Positions 17,241 through 24,607 of a DNA stretch of 26,091 nucleotides are shown piece by piece. The stretch is taken from positions 24,979-51,069 of the forward strand of contig DHBS01000011.1 of the NCBI GenBank assembly GCA_002398825.1, read 5' to 3'. Position 1 is the stretch's first letter, and every line of letters starts with the position of its first letter. A program made the position numbers and the translations under genes. This stretch comes from Syntrophomonas sp. UBA4922. Its GTDB lineage: Bacteria > Bacillota > Syntrophomonadia > Syntrophomonadales > Syntrophomonadaceae. The notes under the pieces are model-generated. The model saw only the letters and a program-made list of their open reading frames with translations. It searched no databases and was not told the DNA's origin.

Positions 17241-17945
17241 TTAATCTTCTTTGGCAATCTCGTTTCGTCTGGTGCTGTATTTCTTGAGACCCGCGTAGGC
17301 AGCCGCCGCTATTGCCGCTACCCCGACCGCTGTGCCGCCTATGGCTACCGGGCTCATGCCAGCACTGGATTTCTGTACCGCCGGGTAGCCGACCGCAGTG
17401 GGATCAGCCTTGGTGAGAATCAGCATATTGGTGCCGCCATTCTCCTCCAGGCCATACAGGTTCAACCCACCGTCCTTGGCCATCTGCTTGGCCTTGGCTA
17501 CCATGGCCCCTCTTTCCCCGAATTCCAGGGCACCGGTGGGACACACTGTTACACAGGCCGGTATAGCATTCTCATCCTGACCCAGGTTGCGGTGGGCGCA
17601 CATGCTGCATTTGACGATCTGATTGTTGGGTTGATCCAGCATGGGTACATGGAAAGGGCACTTCTGCACACAGGTGCCGCAGCGGATGCATACATTGGTA
17701 TCCCATAAAACCGGCCCATAATCAGTCTTGGTCAGGGCCTTTTTGGGGCAGTTGGCCACACAGGTGGGCTCTATGCAATGCATGCAGCGATGGTGATACA
17801 TGCCCTCATCATTGATCTTCACCAGTGTCCGGGTATTGCCATTGGCGGCTACATCGTGAAGTCTGTTTTCCTGAACGCATTTGTAGAAACAGGTGTTGCA
17901 TCCCGTACAGAATCTGCTGTCTAGTAGAATCGCATATTGTTTCAT
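17241..17945 (-). CDS. four-cluster Fe-S electron transfer subunit of the molybdoenzyme
   Basis: The 234-residue protein is of the DmsB/PsrB/FdhB ferredoxin type. Sixteen cysteines form four cluster sites: Cys13/16/19/23, Cys54/57/62/66, Cys86/89/92/96 and Cys113/116/131/135. After residue about 190 there is one hydrophobic helix (VAIGGTAVGVAAIAAAAYAG) and a charged tail, which should tether it to the membrane. It has no signal of its own, so export together with the TAT-bearing catalytic subunit is expected. The ATG at 17945 follows GGGAGGG, 15 bp after the catalytic gene. It would wire the molybdenum site to the pentaheme and b-type cytochromes. Confidence 0.9.
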   Translation of the reverse strand: MKQYAILLDSRFCTGCNTCFYKCVQENRLHDVAANGNTRTLVKINDEGMYHHRCMHCIEPTCVANCPKKALTKTDYGPVLWDTNVCIRCGTCVQKCPFHVPMLDQPNNQIVKCSMCAHRNLGQDENAIPACVTVCPTGALEFGERGAMVAKAKQMAKDGGLNLYGLEENGGTNMLILTKADPTAVGYPAVQKSSAGMSPVAIGGTAVGVAAIAAAAYAGLKKYSTRRNEIAKED

Positions 17946-17960
17946 ATTTCACTACCCTCC

Positions 17961-20537
17961 CTAGGCTTTTTTGATCCGAACATAAACATCCTCGACCCAG
18001 CCCATGCCGGTGGGATCGTGCTGTTTACAGATATTCGGATCCTTCTGCGGAATCAAATCGCCGTCCCGATAACCCCAGACACCGTGCTTAAGCCATTTAG
18101 AGCGGTGGCCGATGCCATGGAAGAGCATTACACAGTCATCCCGGGTGATGCGCGAAGACATGAAGACTTTTGATTTTACCGGCCTGGGCAGTTCCGGCAT
18201 ATGCTTGGGATTGGTCTCTAAGATGACCTCATCCCCGTTCTGCAAATTGAGTTTTTGGCCGGCCGCCGGGCTGATCCATACCGCATCGATATTGTTCTTG
18301 GCGGAAAGCATGTTGATAACCGGATTATCTATGAAGTTGGGGTCTGCATGCATGTGCCACCCGGCTCTGGTGATGAGCAGGGAGAATTGGTATTCCCCTT
18401 CAGACGAGGTCCAGCGGGGTTGGAAGGTGGGCAATCCATCAAAACCAACCTCGGCGAACTCATCGACATACATCTTCACCCGGCCATCAGGTCTGCCATA
18501 GCCAATTTCGCGAATGGTTTTGTAGTTCTCGTAAGGCTTTTTATCAATCCAGAAGCCGTTTTTGTTCTGCATGAAATCAGTACCGTCCTCAGCGGCTCCT
18601 ACCGCTTGCAGGGCCGGGTCTTTCATGTTCCCCTTAATCAACTTGGCAGGATCGCTGCTGCCATCGGTGGTCCAATACTCAGGGGCTAAAGCCATACCTA
18701 TCATATTAGCCACTTTGCCCCAGCCGATAACATCACCGGGAGGTTTCTGCACCGCATCGCCACCCACCAGGCAAGGCCATTTGGGATAATACTGCCTGAT
18801 GTCCAGTTTGGATTCTTCATATTGATGGGGAGCCGGCAGTACATAGTCACACCAGTAGGCATTGTCATCAGGGTATAGATTCCAGTCTACCACCAGATCC
18901 ATCTTTTCCAGAGCGGCTTCAGTCATCTGTGGTTGAATCAAGGCGAACAGGCCGCGATGCGGGCCCTTGAAAAACACCATCTTGGTGGTGCTGCCGTGAT
19001 AGAGTCCATGCCCTACCATACCGTAATGCCCAGGTGCGCTGAAATCCCTATTCTTATAAATGTTGTCGGTCACCGGGAACTGATTGCGATAGTCAGCCGG
19101 GCTGGCGGGTTGTTGGGGATAAGGTTTGACAAGGGGATCCACATCTTCCAGCCAGGGAATCTTAACCCCGGACAGGAACAGCACCGCTCCGTCATGATCC
19201 AGAGACCCGGTCAGCATGTGCAGGATATTGATGGTCTGCATCAAGCGCCAGCTGTTGGAGTAGTTCGGTCCGGCCGCGTCGCGCTTCAGGTTGGGTATGC
19301 AGACGGTTGGGGCTGCTTGGGCAAACTCGCGGGCTATCCTGTCGATATCCGCAGCAGGCACCTCACTGATTTGTGCGGCCCAATCAGGAGTGCAATCCTT
19401 GAGGTTTTCCTGCAGCAATTGCAAGACCGGCTTGGCAGTAACCTGTTTGCCATTATAATCGAAGCTGAACGGTCCGCCATCGAAGGCCATATTATTGCAG
19501 TTGTTGACCGGGGCGGGTTTGCCGTCAGCCTGGCTCCAGGCCAGCCAGGTTCCCTGGGCATCAGTTAAGCGTTTTTTGGTCTCCAAATCGATCAAAACTC
19601 CGGCATCGCTGTAATCTTTCAAGAAATCAGCCTGATAAAGCTTGTTGTCTATGATCACTTTAGCCATGGCCAGAGCTACTGCCAGGTCGGTGCCGGGCTT
19701 AATAGCGTAGTATTCATCAGCCATGCCATCAGCCAGGGGGGTTTTTACCGGATTGAAGAAAATGATTTTAGTGCCGTTGCGTTTCCCCTCCACGATGTGG
19801 TTTAATATGCCGGCTTTAGCGGTTTTGCTGAAAGAATCGAAACCGAACCATACCATATATTTGGTCTGACTGTAATCATAACCCCACAATGAATGGGTCA
19901 CCGTGTAAGTGCTGGAGTAATACTTATTAGGAGGATTGGTGATCATCAAGGAGTTAAGATAATAATGGGTGCCGAAACATTCAGTGCGCTGGTCGCTTCG
20001 GGTGACGCCCAGGGAGCGGCACAAACGGTTGCTGTAGGGATCCCCCGGTGAAGCAAACAAAATTTCTTCCCGCTTGTAAGTCTTCATTTTTTCGATGATC
20101 TCGTTGACCGCATCCTCCGACTTAACTGTCACCCAGCCGGGGTCTTCCCCTTCACCGCGCTTGGGATTGGTTCTTTTCAATGTAACCAGTAAACGGTCGG
20201 GATTGTACATGCCATCTACAAAGCCCAGGGCTTTGATACAGAACTTACCACGAGAAACCGGGTCGTCAGGCCGGCCTTCCAGGGTCAGGGCTCTTTCCAG
20301 TCCAGTCACCTGGTCTACCCCCACTATGACATCGTAATGGCAATCACATTCACAAGCCCGGGCACAAACCTGAGGGACTTTTTTCTTAGCCAGGTAGCGG
20401 GGTTTTTCCTGGGGATGCTCCCCAAAGGCGTAGGCTACATCGAAGTTCCTCAGCGGGGACTCTATTACCATTAGAGCTGTAGTGATACCGGTCCATTTTA
20501 GGAATGACCTTCTGCTTAGTTTTTTGTGAGTATTCAT
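17961..20537 (-). CDS. TAT-exported molybdopterin oxidoreductase, catalytic subunit, substrate unknown
   Basis: This is an 858-residue DMSO-reductase-superfamily enzyme. The N-terminus carries a perfect twin-arginine motif (SRRSFLKW, residues 8-15). The [4Fe-4S] site is Cys58-x3-Cys62-x3-Cys66-x33-Cys100, with an extra Cys64 inside. Most cysteine-ligated relatives have Cx2Cx3C. The family pattern 'C-x-K...YNPDRL' follows. Cys187 (DQRTECFGTHYY) lies where a molybdenum-ligating Cys is expected in the polysulfide/thiosulfate/arsenate/formate type. The C-terminal cofactor domain begins near residue 720 (SLLITRAGWHMHAD). The ATG at 20537 is used because AAGGAG lies 7-8 nt upstream; the longer frame to 20588 would mask the TAT signal. 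The operon's cytochromes point to a quinone-linked respiratory enzyme, but I cannot name the substrate. Confidence 0.88.
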   Translation of the reverse strand: MNTHKKLSRRSFLKWTGITTALMVIESPLRNFDVAYAFGEHPQEKPRYLAKKKVPQVCARACECDCHYDVIVGVDQVTGLERALTLEGRPDDPVSRGKFCIKALGFVDGMYNPDRLLVTLKRTNPKRGEGEDPGWVTVKSEDAVNEIIEKMKTYKREEILFASPGDPYSNRLCRSLGVTRSDQRTECFGTHYYLNSLMITNPPNKYYSSTYTVTHSLWGYDYSQTKYMVWFGFDSFSKTAKAGILNHIVEGKRNGTKIIFFNPVKTPLADGMADEYYAIKPGTDLAVALAMAKVIIDNKLYQADFLKDYSDAGVLIDLETKKRLTDAQGTWLAWSQADGKPAPVNNCNNMAFDGGPFSFDYNGKQVTAKPVLQLLQENLKDCTPDWAAQISEVPAADIDRIAREFAQAAPTVCIPNLKRDAAGPNYSNSWRLMQTINILHMLTGSLDHDGAVLFLSGVKIPWLEDVDPLVKPYPQQPASPADYRNQFPVTDNIYKNRDFSAPGHYGMVGHGLYHGSTTKMVFFKGPHRGLFALIQPQMTEAALEKMDLVVDWNLYPDDNAYWCDYVLPAPHQYEESKLDIRQYYPKWPCLVGGDAVQKPPGDVIGWGKVANMIGMALAPEYWTTDGSSDPAKLIKGNMKDPALQAVGAAEDGTDFMQNKNGFWIDKKPYENYKTIREIGYGRPDGRVKMYVDEFAEVGFDGLPTFQPRWTSSEGEYQFSLLITRAGWHMHADPNFIDNPVINMLSAKNNIDAVWISPAAGQKLNLQNGDEVILETNPKHMPELPRPVKSKVFMSSRITRDDCVMLFHGIGHRSKWLKHGVWGYRDGDLIPQKDPNICKQHDPTGMGWVEDVYVRIKKA

Positions 20538-20660
20538 GGCTTCACTCCTTATGTCTCGTTTTGACTGCATTGATGGAAAATAAAGCAACTTTTCCGCGGA
20601 AACCTCCTTTTCTTCTATTTCTTTTACCTGGTATGGCGGGCTTTTAAATTAAATTAGGGT

Positions 20661-20677
20661 TGCAAATTGTATGCCAA
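20661..20677 (-). promoter_or_regulatory. sigma-54 (-24/-12) promoter of the molybdoenzyme operon
   Basis: On the minus strand the 17 bases read TTGGCATACAATTTGCA. This has the invariant GG and GC exactly ten bases apart and matches TGGCAC-N5-TTGCA with one mismatch. Transcription would start near 20650, about 113 nt before the ATG at 20537. A sigma-54 activator gene lies 3 kb away in the same cluster, which makes the call stronger. Confidence 0.85.
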
Positions 20678-20759
20678 CCACCGGATGTGCCATAACTCCT
20701 GCGTTTGCTGTGCTTTATCGATATCGTTTTAAAAAAATCTTCTCCAGGTAATATCACAG

Positions 20760-20812
20760 TTGTTACAATCAGATGCCAACTGTTTGTTACACTCTGTCGC
20801 CTATTTGTTACA
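20760..20812. promoter_or_regulatory. three TTGTTACA direct repeats, candidate enhancer sites
   Basis: TTGTTACA occurs at 20760-20767, 20784-20791 and 20805-20812, all in one orientation, with periods of 24 and 21 bp (about two helical turns). They lie about 110-160 bp upstream of the predicted sigma-54 transcription start, the usual range for enhancer-binding activators. Binding by the AcoR-type activator encoded at 21818-23776 is inferred. Confidence 0.6.
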
Positions 20813-20866
20813 GCTTGCAGATCTATTTCAGTCAACAATCTGGTGGCAATTAATCGAGGCTTATTG

Positions 20867-20872
20867 TATACT
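20867..20872 (+). promoter_or_regulatory. candidate -10 element of gntR
   Basis: TATACT fits a -10 hexamer; the -35 (TGGCAA, 17 bp upstream) is poor. The transcript would start near 20879, just before the operator at 20883-20900. Confidence 0.35.
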
Positions 20873-20882
20873 CAACTTAGGA

Positions 20883-20900
20883 TGGTATATTGGTATACCA
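20883..20900. promoter_or_regulatory. GntR-type operator upstream of gntR
   Basis: The site reads TGGTATATTGGTATACCA and contains the perfect palindrome TGGTATACCA (20891-20900). It fits the TGGT-N-ACCA style of FadR-subfamily GntR operators and lies between the likely promoter and the gntR start. The reverse complement shares 17 consecutive bases with the site at 21761-21777, ahead of the activator gene. Confidence 0.7.
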
Positions 20901-20943
20901 CCTTCCCATTCACACCTCGTATCAAATTAAGGGAGTCAGCAAT

Positions 20944-21648
20944 ATGTATAAACCAATTGCCAGAGCACGTGAGGCTCAATCGGTAAGATTATATGAGATC
21001 ATTATCAAACGGGTTAAGGATATGATCCTGGAAGGCAAGCTCAAAGTAGGCGACAAATTGCCCTCGGAACGTGAACTGGCAGAAATGTTTCAGGTCAGCA
21101 GGGTGCCGGTGCGGGAAGCCTTAAAGATAATGGAGTTCATGGAAATTATCCAGTATATCCCCGGGGACGGGGTTTACCTTAAACATGTCGATATCAACGA
21201 CCTGCTCTCCAAGATTGATTTTATGATAGAAACCAGCAGTGACATCATTTCCGACTTATTTGAAGCCCGGCAGGCCATAGAACTCAAAGCGGTTGAACTG
21301 GCCGCCGTCAGACGCACTGAGGCCGATATACAGGCCATGGGCCAAATTCTCCAAGAAATGGAAGCCGATATTGCCAGGGGGGGAGACGGCATTCAGGCCG
21401 CCACCCAATTCCACACCGCGATAAGTAAAGCATCCAAGAATAAAGTGATAGCGCGTATAAATGACCTTTTGATCACCCTGACGGAGATGTCCCGGGAAAA
21501 TTCCTTGAGAAAACACGGGTTGGCTCCGGTAGCCCTGCTATCTCACCGGCAAATTCTGCAGATGATTAAAGAGCAGAACGGCCCCGAAGCCAAGAGAATG
21601 ATGCAAGAACACCTTGACAACACGGAAGAGTCTGCTCGCAGTGATTAG
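20944..21648 (+). CDS. GntR family regulator, FadR subfamily (FCD domain)
   Basis: The 234-residue protein has an N-terminal winged helix (about 14-80) with the GntR signature GDKLPSERELAEMFQVSRVP followed by VREAL. The C-terminal helical FCD domain (about 100-225) starts DLFEARQAIELKAVELAA. It has the metal/ligand histidines of this subfamily in FHTAISKAS, SHRQIL and MQEHL. FCD regulators normally sense small carboxylates and usually repress. The ATG at 20944 follows AAGGGAG. It is divergent from the molybdoenzyme operon and in line with the sigma-54 activator gene. The same palindromic operator precedes both plus-strand genes, so autorepression and repression of the activator are likely. 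Confidence 0.9.
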   Translation: MYKPIARAREAQSVRLYEIIIKRVKDMILEGKLKVGDKLPSERELAEMFQVSRVPVREALKIMEFMEIIQYIPGDGVYLKHVDINDLLSKIDFMIETSSDIISDLFEARQAIELKAVELAAVRRTEADIQAMGQILQEMEADIARGGDGIQAATQFHTAISKASKNKVIARINDLLITLTEMSRENSLRKHGLAPVALLSHRQILQMIKEQNGPEAKRMMQEHLDNTEESARSD

Positions 21649-21760
21649 CTGGCTTAAGACGGCAACTGTTTCGAAGTAATACAGGGCTGATGCGGTTCAA
21701 AGATATTTAGGTCTGGTTGTATGGGGATTCCCAGATGTTGAGGCATGATTGTTGTTTTAC

Positions 21761-21783
21761 TGGTATACCAATATACCGGTATA
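21761..21783. promoter_or_regulatory. double GntR-type operator upstream of the sigma-54 activator gene
   Basis: TGGTATACCA (21761-21770) is directly followed by a second perfect palindrome, TATACCGGTATA (21772-21783). The stretch 21761-21777 (TGGTATACCAATATACC) is identical to the reverse complement of 20884-20900. It lies 34 bp before the ATG at 21818, where a bound repressor could block initiation or elongation. Confidence 0.7.
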
Positions 21784-21817
21784 CGCTAAAGCCGAAAGAT
21801 TTGATAGAGGTGATTTT

Positions 21818-23776
21818 ATGCCTAAGCCCCAAGCCATTGACACCGTCACATCCAACTTCTCAGATGAGTTTTCCCTCCCCGAAATAGCCTCATCATGGCA
21901 GCGTTCGCAACAGGCTGGAGTCGACCCCCACAAGAAATTACACAGCAGCTTCCCTGCGGAAAGAGCTAAATCTGTTGCCGATTATGCCGAACTGATAGAT
22001 ATTGCCGTGGCGGCTATGAACGATATTTATAAATCCGTAAAAGGCAGCGGGTTTCATGTAGTATTGACAGATGAGGAAGGCTGGGTTATCGAAAGCATCC
22101 CGCCCCTGAAGCCAATCAGTTTGAATAATTGGAGCGAGGAATTCCTGGGGACTAACGCCCTGGGAACCTCTATACAGATGCAAAAAGCCATACAAATTAC
22201 CGGATCAGAGCATTTCCATCATGATCTGGCGATCTACACTACCTCAGCGGTACCCATTTTTGATTATCACGGGACCTTAACCCTGGTTTTAGGTCTGATC
22301 GGGCCCAGTTACGAAGACCATTCCCGCGTACTCTCCATGCTGCATAAAGTGGTTAAGATTATCGTGAACAAATGGCAGGTGGCCGAACAGGATAAGCAGC
22401 TATCGGTTTACAGCAGGCGCCTTAAAGACATCTTCAATCTTATGGCGGACGGGGTGATTATAGTCACTAATGCCGGCGAAATTGAAGACCTAAATCAGTC
22501 GGCGGTCAAAATCCTCGGCAAAAAAGCCCAGGGATACAGCTCCGTAACCTTAAAAAAACTGTTTGAGGGCAAAGCTTGTTTCGATTTAATGCTTAATGCC
22601 GGCATTCCTTTTAATGATGTTGAATTGCTCCTGGATTGCCCGACCGGCCGGGTTCATTGCCTGGCATCAGGGCAGCCCAGCCATGACGATAAGGGCAGTA
22701 TCACCGGCGGCATCATCGTCTTGCACAGCATCGACAGGGTACACCGCCTGGTCAACAGCGTCTGTGGGACCCGGGCGGAGCTAAACTTCGATGACATTAT
22801 CGGCCTCAGCCACCCCATTAAGGAAACCGTTAAACTCGCCCGGGTTGCTGCCAGTACCATGAGTAATATGATGCTTCAAGGTGAGAGCGGCACCGGAAAA
22901 GAGATCTTCGCCCAGGCTATTCATAATCACAGTCCTCGCTGCCAGGGACCTTTCGTGGCCATCAACTGCGGAGCCATTCCCCGGGAACTGATTGGAAGCG
23001 AACTATTCGGCTATGTAGATGGCGCATTTACCGGGGCCAGGCGAGGGGGCAAAGCCGGCAAGTTCGAGATGGCTGCAGGCGGTACCCTTTTCCTCGATGA
23101 AATCGGGGACATGCCGCTGGATCAGCAGGTGGTTTTACTGCGGGTCTTGCAGGATAAAATGGTAACCCGCATTGGCGATTCCAAGAACATCCCAGTAGAT
23201 GTGCGCATTATTTGCGCCTCCAACAAGGATTTGCTGGAAGAAGTAGAAAACGGCAATTTCAGGCAGGACCTCTACTATCGTCTGAATGTGATTTGCATTA
23301 CCATACCACCGCTAAGGGATAGAAAAGACGACATCGCTTTGCTAATGCAGCACTATTTGATGAAGCTGGGTGTTGCGCCGATAATTATGGAAAGAATTAT
23401 GAACCCTGCGGTTATGCACTGTCTGGCCAGATACAACTGGCCTGGCAATGTGCGTGAACTGCAAAATGTCGCTGAAAGACTGGCCATCATCGCAGACACC
23501 CAGCCCATCACCCCATCAGACCTGCCCCCCGAAATTTGCACCCTGCGTCATACCCCGCCGCTGAATACCGGGCATAGCCTTTCCGATTCAGAGGCGCAAC
23601 TCACTTACGCCCAGAAAAAGAAACGACTGATTGCCGAAAAAGAAGCGGAACTCATTATAGATCTGTTGGAAAAGCACCGCGGCAATCTCACCGAAGTAGC
23701 TAAAGCCATGGGATTTTCCAGAACCACCCTGTACCGCAAGCTCGAACTCTATCACATCTCTAAAGCCCATCGTTAG
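21818..23776 (+). CDS. sigma-54-dependent transcriptional activator, AcoR type
   Basis: The 652-residue enhancer-binding protein begins with the AcoR-like element EIASSWQRSQQAGVDP and a GAF-type sensor (to about 190). A PAS domain follows (about 205-310). The AAA+ domain (about 325-560) has Walker A GESGTGKE (355-362), the sigma-54 contact loop GAFTGA (402-407) and Walker B TLFLDEIGD (423-431). A Fis-type helix-turn-helix closes it (622-645, GNLTEVAKAMGFSRTTLYRK). There is no receiver domain, so it should respond to a small molecule, not phosphorylation. The ATG at 21818 has AGAGGTG upstream; the longer frame to 21749 would run through the operator. The only sigma-54 promoter I found near it drives the molybdoenzyme operon, its likely target. 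Confidence 0.92.
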   Translation: MPKPQAIDTVTSNFSDEFSLPEIASSWQRSQQAGVDPHKKLHSSFPAERAKSVADYAELIDIAVAAMNDIYKSVKGSGFHVVLTDEEGWVIESIPPLKPISLNNWSEEFLGTNALGTSIQMQKAIQITGSEHFHHDLAIYTTSAVPIFDYHGTLTLVLGLIGPSYEDHSRVLSMLHKVVKIIVNKWQVAEQDKQLSVYSRRLKDIFNLMADGVIIVTNAGEIEDLNQSAVKILGKKAQGYSSVTLKKLFEGKACFDLMLNAGIPFNDVELLLDCPTGRVHCLASGQPSHDDKGSITGGIIVLHSIDRVHRLVNSVCGTRAELNFDDIIGLSHPIKETVKLARVAASTMSNMMLQGESGTGKEIFAQAIHNHSPRCQGPFVAINCGAIPRELIGSELFGYVDGAFTGARRGGKAGKFEMAAGGTLFLDEIGDMPLDQQVVLLRVLQDKMVTRIGDSKNIPVDVRIICASNKDLLEEVENGNFRQDLYYRLNVICITIPPLRDRKDDIALLMQHYLMKLGVAPIIMERIMNPAVMHCLARYNWPGNVRELQNVAERLAIIADTQPITPSDLPPEICTLRHTPPLNTGHSLSDSEAQLTYAQKKKRLIAEKEAELIIDLLEKHRGNLTEVAKAMGFSRTTLYRKLELYHISKAHR

Positions 23777-24171
23777 CCGTCGTTGTTACCGGCCGCTGTT
23801 AACGAACATCGATGATAAAGTCTGCTTTATGACAGGTAATAGGATTATTGTGCCTCATGATGCCGTCGCCACAGCCGCTTATATACCCGGCAGCCGCGAC
23901 GGAGGTATGGAATTTAAGCAGGATCATCATCTATTTGCCGGTAACACCCCGCATGGTCACAAATGCCATAGCATTCTCCGGGATCATACCACATCAGGCC
24001 TTTATCAGCCTGCCGCCCCATTATGATAGGCCTGTCCAGAAGCCAGCAGCTCAGATAGGTTACCGGCGCTCCGCGATACATATTGCACCTTTTGGTTGAA
24101 TATATCTTGGATAAGACCGTTCTCAAATAACGATCAGGGTTATAAGAAATCTTCGGAAAGGAGGACTTACG
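23777..24171. other. intergenic stretch with one small minus-strand ORF
   Basis: After the activator gene there is a weak hairpin (ATAAAG/CTTTAT around 23815-23828) and the small minus-strand ORF listed at 23914-24081. Overlapping plus-strand frames look like shadows. Nothing else was recognised. Confidence 0.4.
23914..24081 (-). CDS. possible small 55-residue Cys-containing protein
   Basis: An ATG at 24081 has AAAGGTG a few bases upstream and opens a 55-residue frame starting MYRGAPVTYLSCWLLDRP and ending IDDDPA. The composition is protein-like, with aromatic residues and a C-x3-C-x4-C arrangement in the second half (ECYGICDHAGC). It is convergent with the activator gene. I do not recognise it, and it could be a decayed gene end. 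Confidence 0.33.
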   Translation of the reverse strand: MYRGAPVTYLSCWLLDRPIIMGRQADKGLMWYDPGECYGICDHAGCYRQIDDDPA

Positions 24172-24366
24172 GTGAGTGATGACATGGCGAAATGGCTGGC
24201 GATAATCGGCATTTTATTAGGCGTCCTGGGTTTCTTCTGGCAGCCTATGATTATGGGAAGCGTCGCAGTCGCAGCAGGTGTGGCCGGCCAGTTTTCAACC
24301 CGTAAAAAACTGAGTTGGGTCGCTGTCGCCGCAGGAGTCATGGCTCTAGTCCTGGGATTTATTTAA
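24172..24366 (+). CDS. small two-helix membrane protein
   Basis: The 64-residue product starts at a GTG at 24172 with an excellent ribosome site (AAAGGAGG, 8 nt spacer). It has two hydrophobic helices (about 8-35, LAIIGILLGVLGFFW, and 48-64, WVAVAAGVMALVLGFI) separated by a short basic loop (STRKK). The sequence is rich in Gly, Ala and Val. Small membrane proteins of this shape are common in Clostridia and mostly uncharacterised. It stands alone, with a hairpin about 30 bp after its stop. Confidence 0.7.
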   Translation: MSDDMAKWLAIIGILLGVLGFFWQPMIMGSVAVAAGVAGQFSTRKKLSWVAVAAGVMALVLGFI

Positions 24367-24394
24367 CGCATTGTCTTAGTGGTGTTTAGATATG

Positions 24395-24448
24395 GGGATG
24401 GTTCTCCGGTTGCACTATCAAAACGAGTATAACTGGAGAAACTATCCC
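24395..24448. repeat. imperfect inverted repeat, REP-like or terminator hairpin
   Basis: GGGATGGTTCTCCGGTT (24395-24411) pairs with AACTGGAGAAACTATCCC (24431-24448) with one bulge and G-U pairs, around a 19-nt loop. The right arm is followed by TTTGTTTAATAATTTTAATT. It may terminate the small membrane-protein gene. The arms recall GGGGAYGGTTCTC-type palindromic repeats scattered in some Clostridia (from memory, not checked). Confidence 0.45.
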
Positions 24449-24487
24449 TTTGTTTAATAATTTTAATTTTTTTGTTGAGGAAATAGG

Positions 24488-24607
24488 ATGAATATTGTAA
24501 TATTGACTGTAATTTCAGACAAAGAAACCGGCCCCGGTTTGAAGAGGATCAAGAGATCTAGCCAAAAATTTTTGTCATCCATAGTTCCTTATTTAATCGC
24601 CGTGTAA
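24488..24607 (+). CDS. possible 39-residue small ORF
   Basis: An ATG at 24488 is preceded by GAGGAAATAGG and opens a 39-residue frame. It starts MNIVILTVISDKETGPGLK, continues with a basic stretch, and ends in a hydrophobic tail (SSIVPYLIAV). I do not recognise it. Its neighbourhood looks eroded, so it may be a fragment. Confidence 0.28.
   Translation: MNIVILTVISDKETGPGLKRIKRSSQKFLSSIVPYLIAV

Larger units (their letters stand above)
20538..20943. other. divergent control region between molybdoenzyme operon and gntR
   Basis: This 406-bp stretch carries no credible gene. It contains, from left to right, the leader of the minus-strand operon, a sigma-54 promoter (20661-20677, minus), three TTGTTACA direct repeats (20760-20812), a candidate sigma-A -10 for gntR (TATACT, 20867-20872), and the GntR-type operator (20883-20900). 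Confidence 0.75.

Noticed and set aside
18112..19568. Long plus-strand ORFs (up to 211 codons) opposite the molybdoenzyme gene.
   Set aside because: They are shadows of a strongly supported minus-strand gene with clear motifs.
23829..24126. Overlapping plus-strand ORFs after the activator gene.
   Set aside because: They lack ribosome sites and show biased composition; only the minus-strand 55-codon frame is worth listing.
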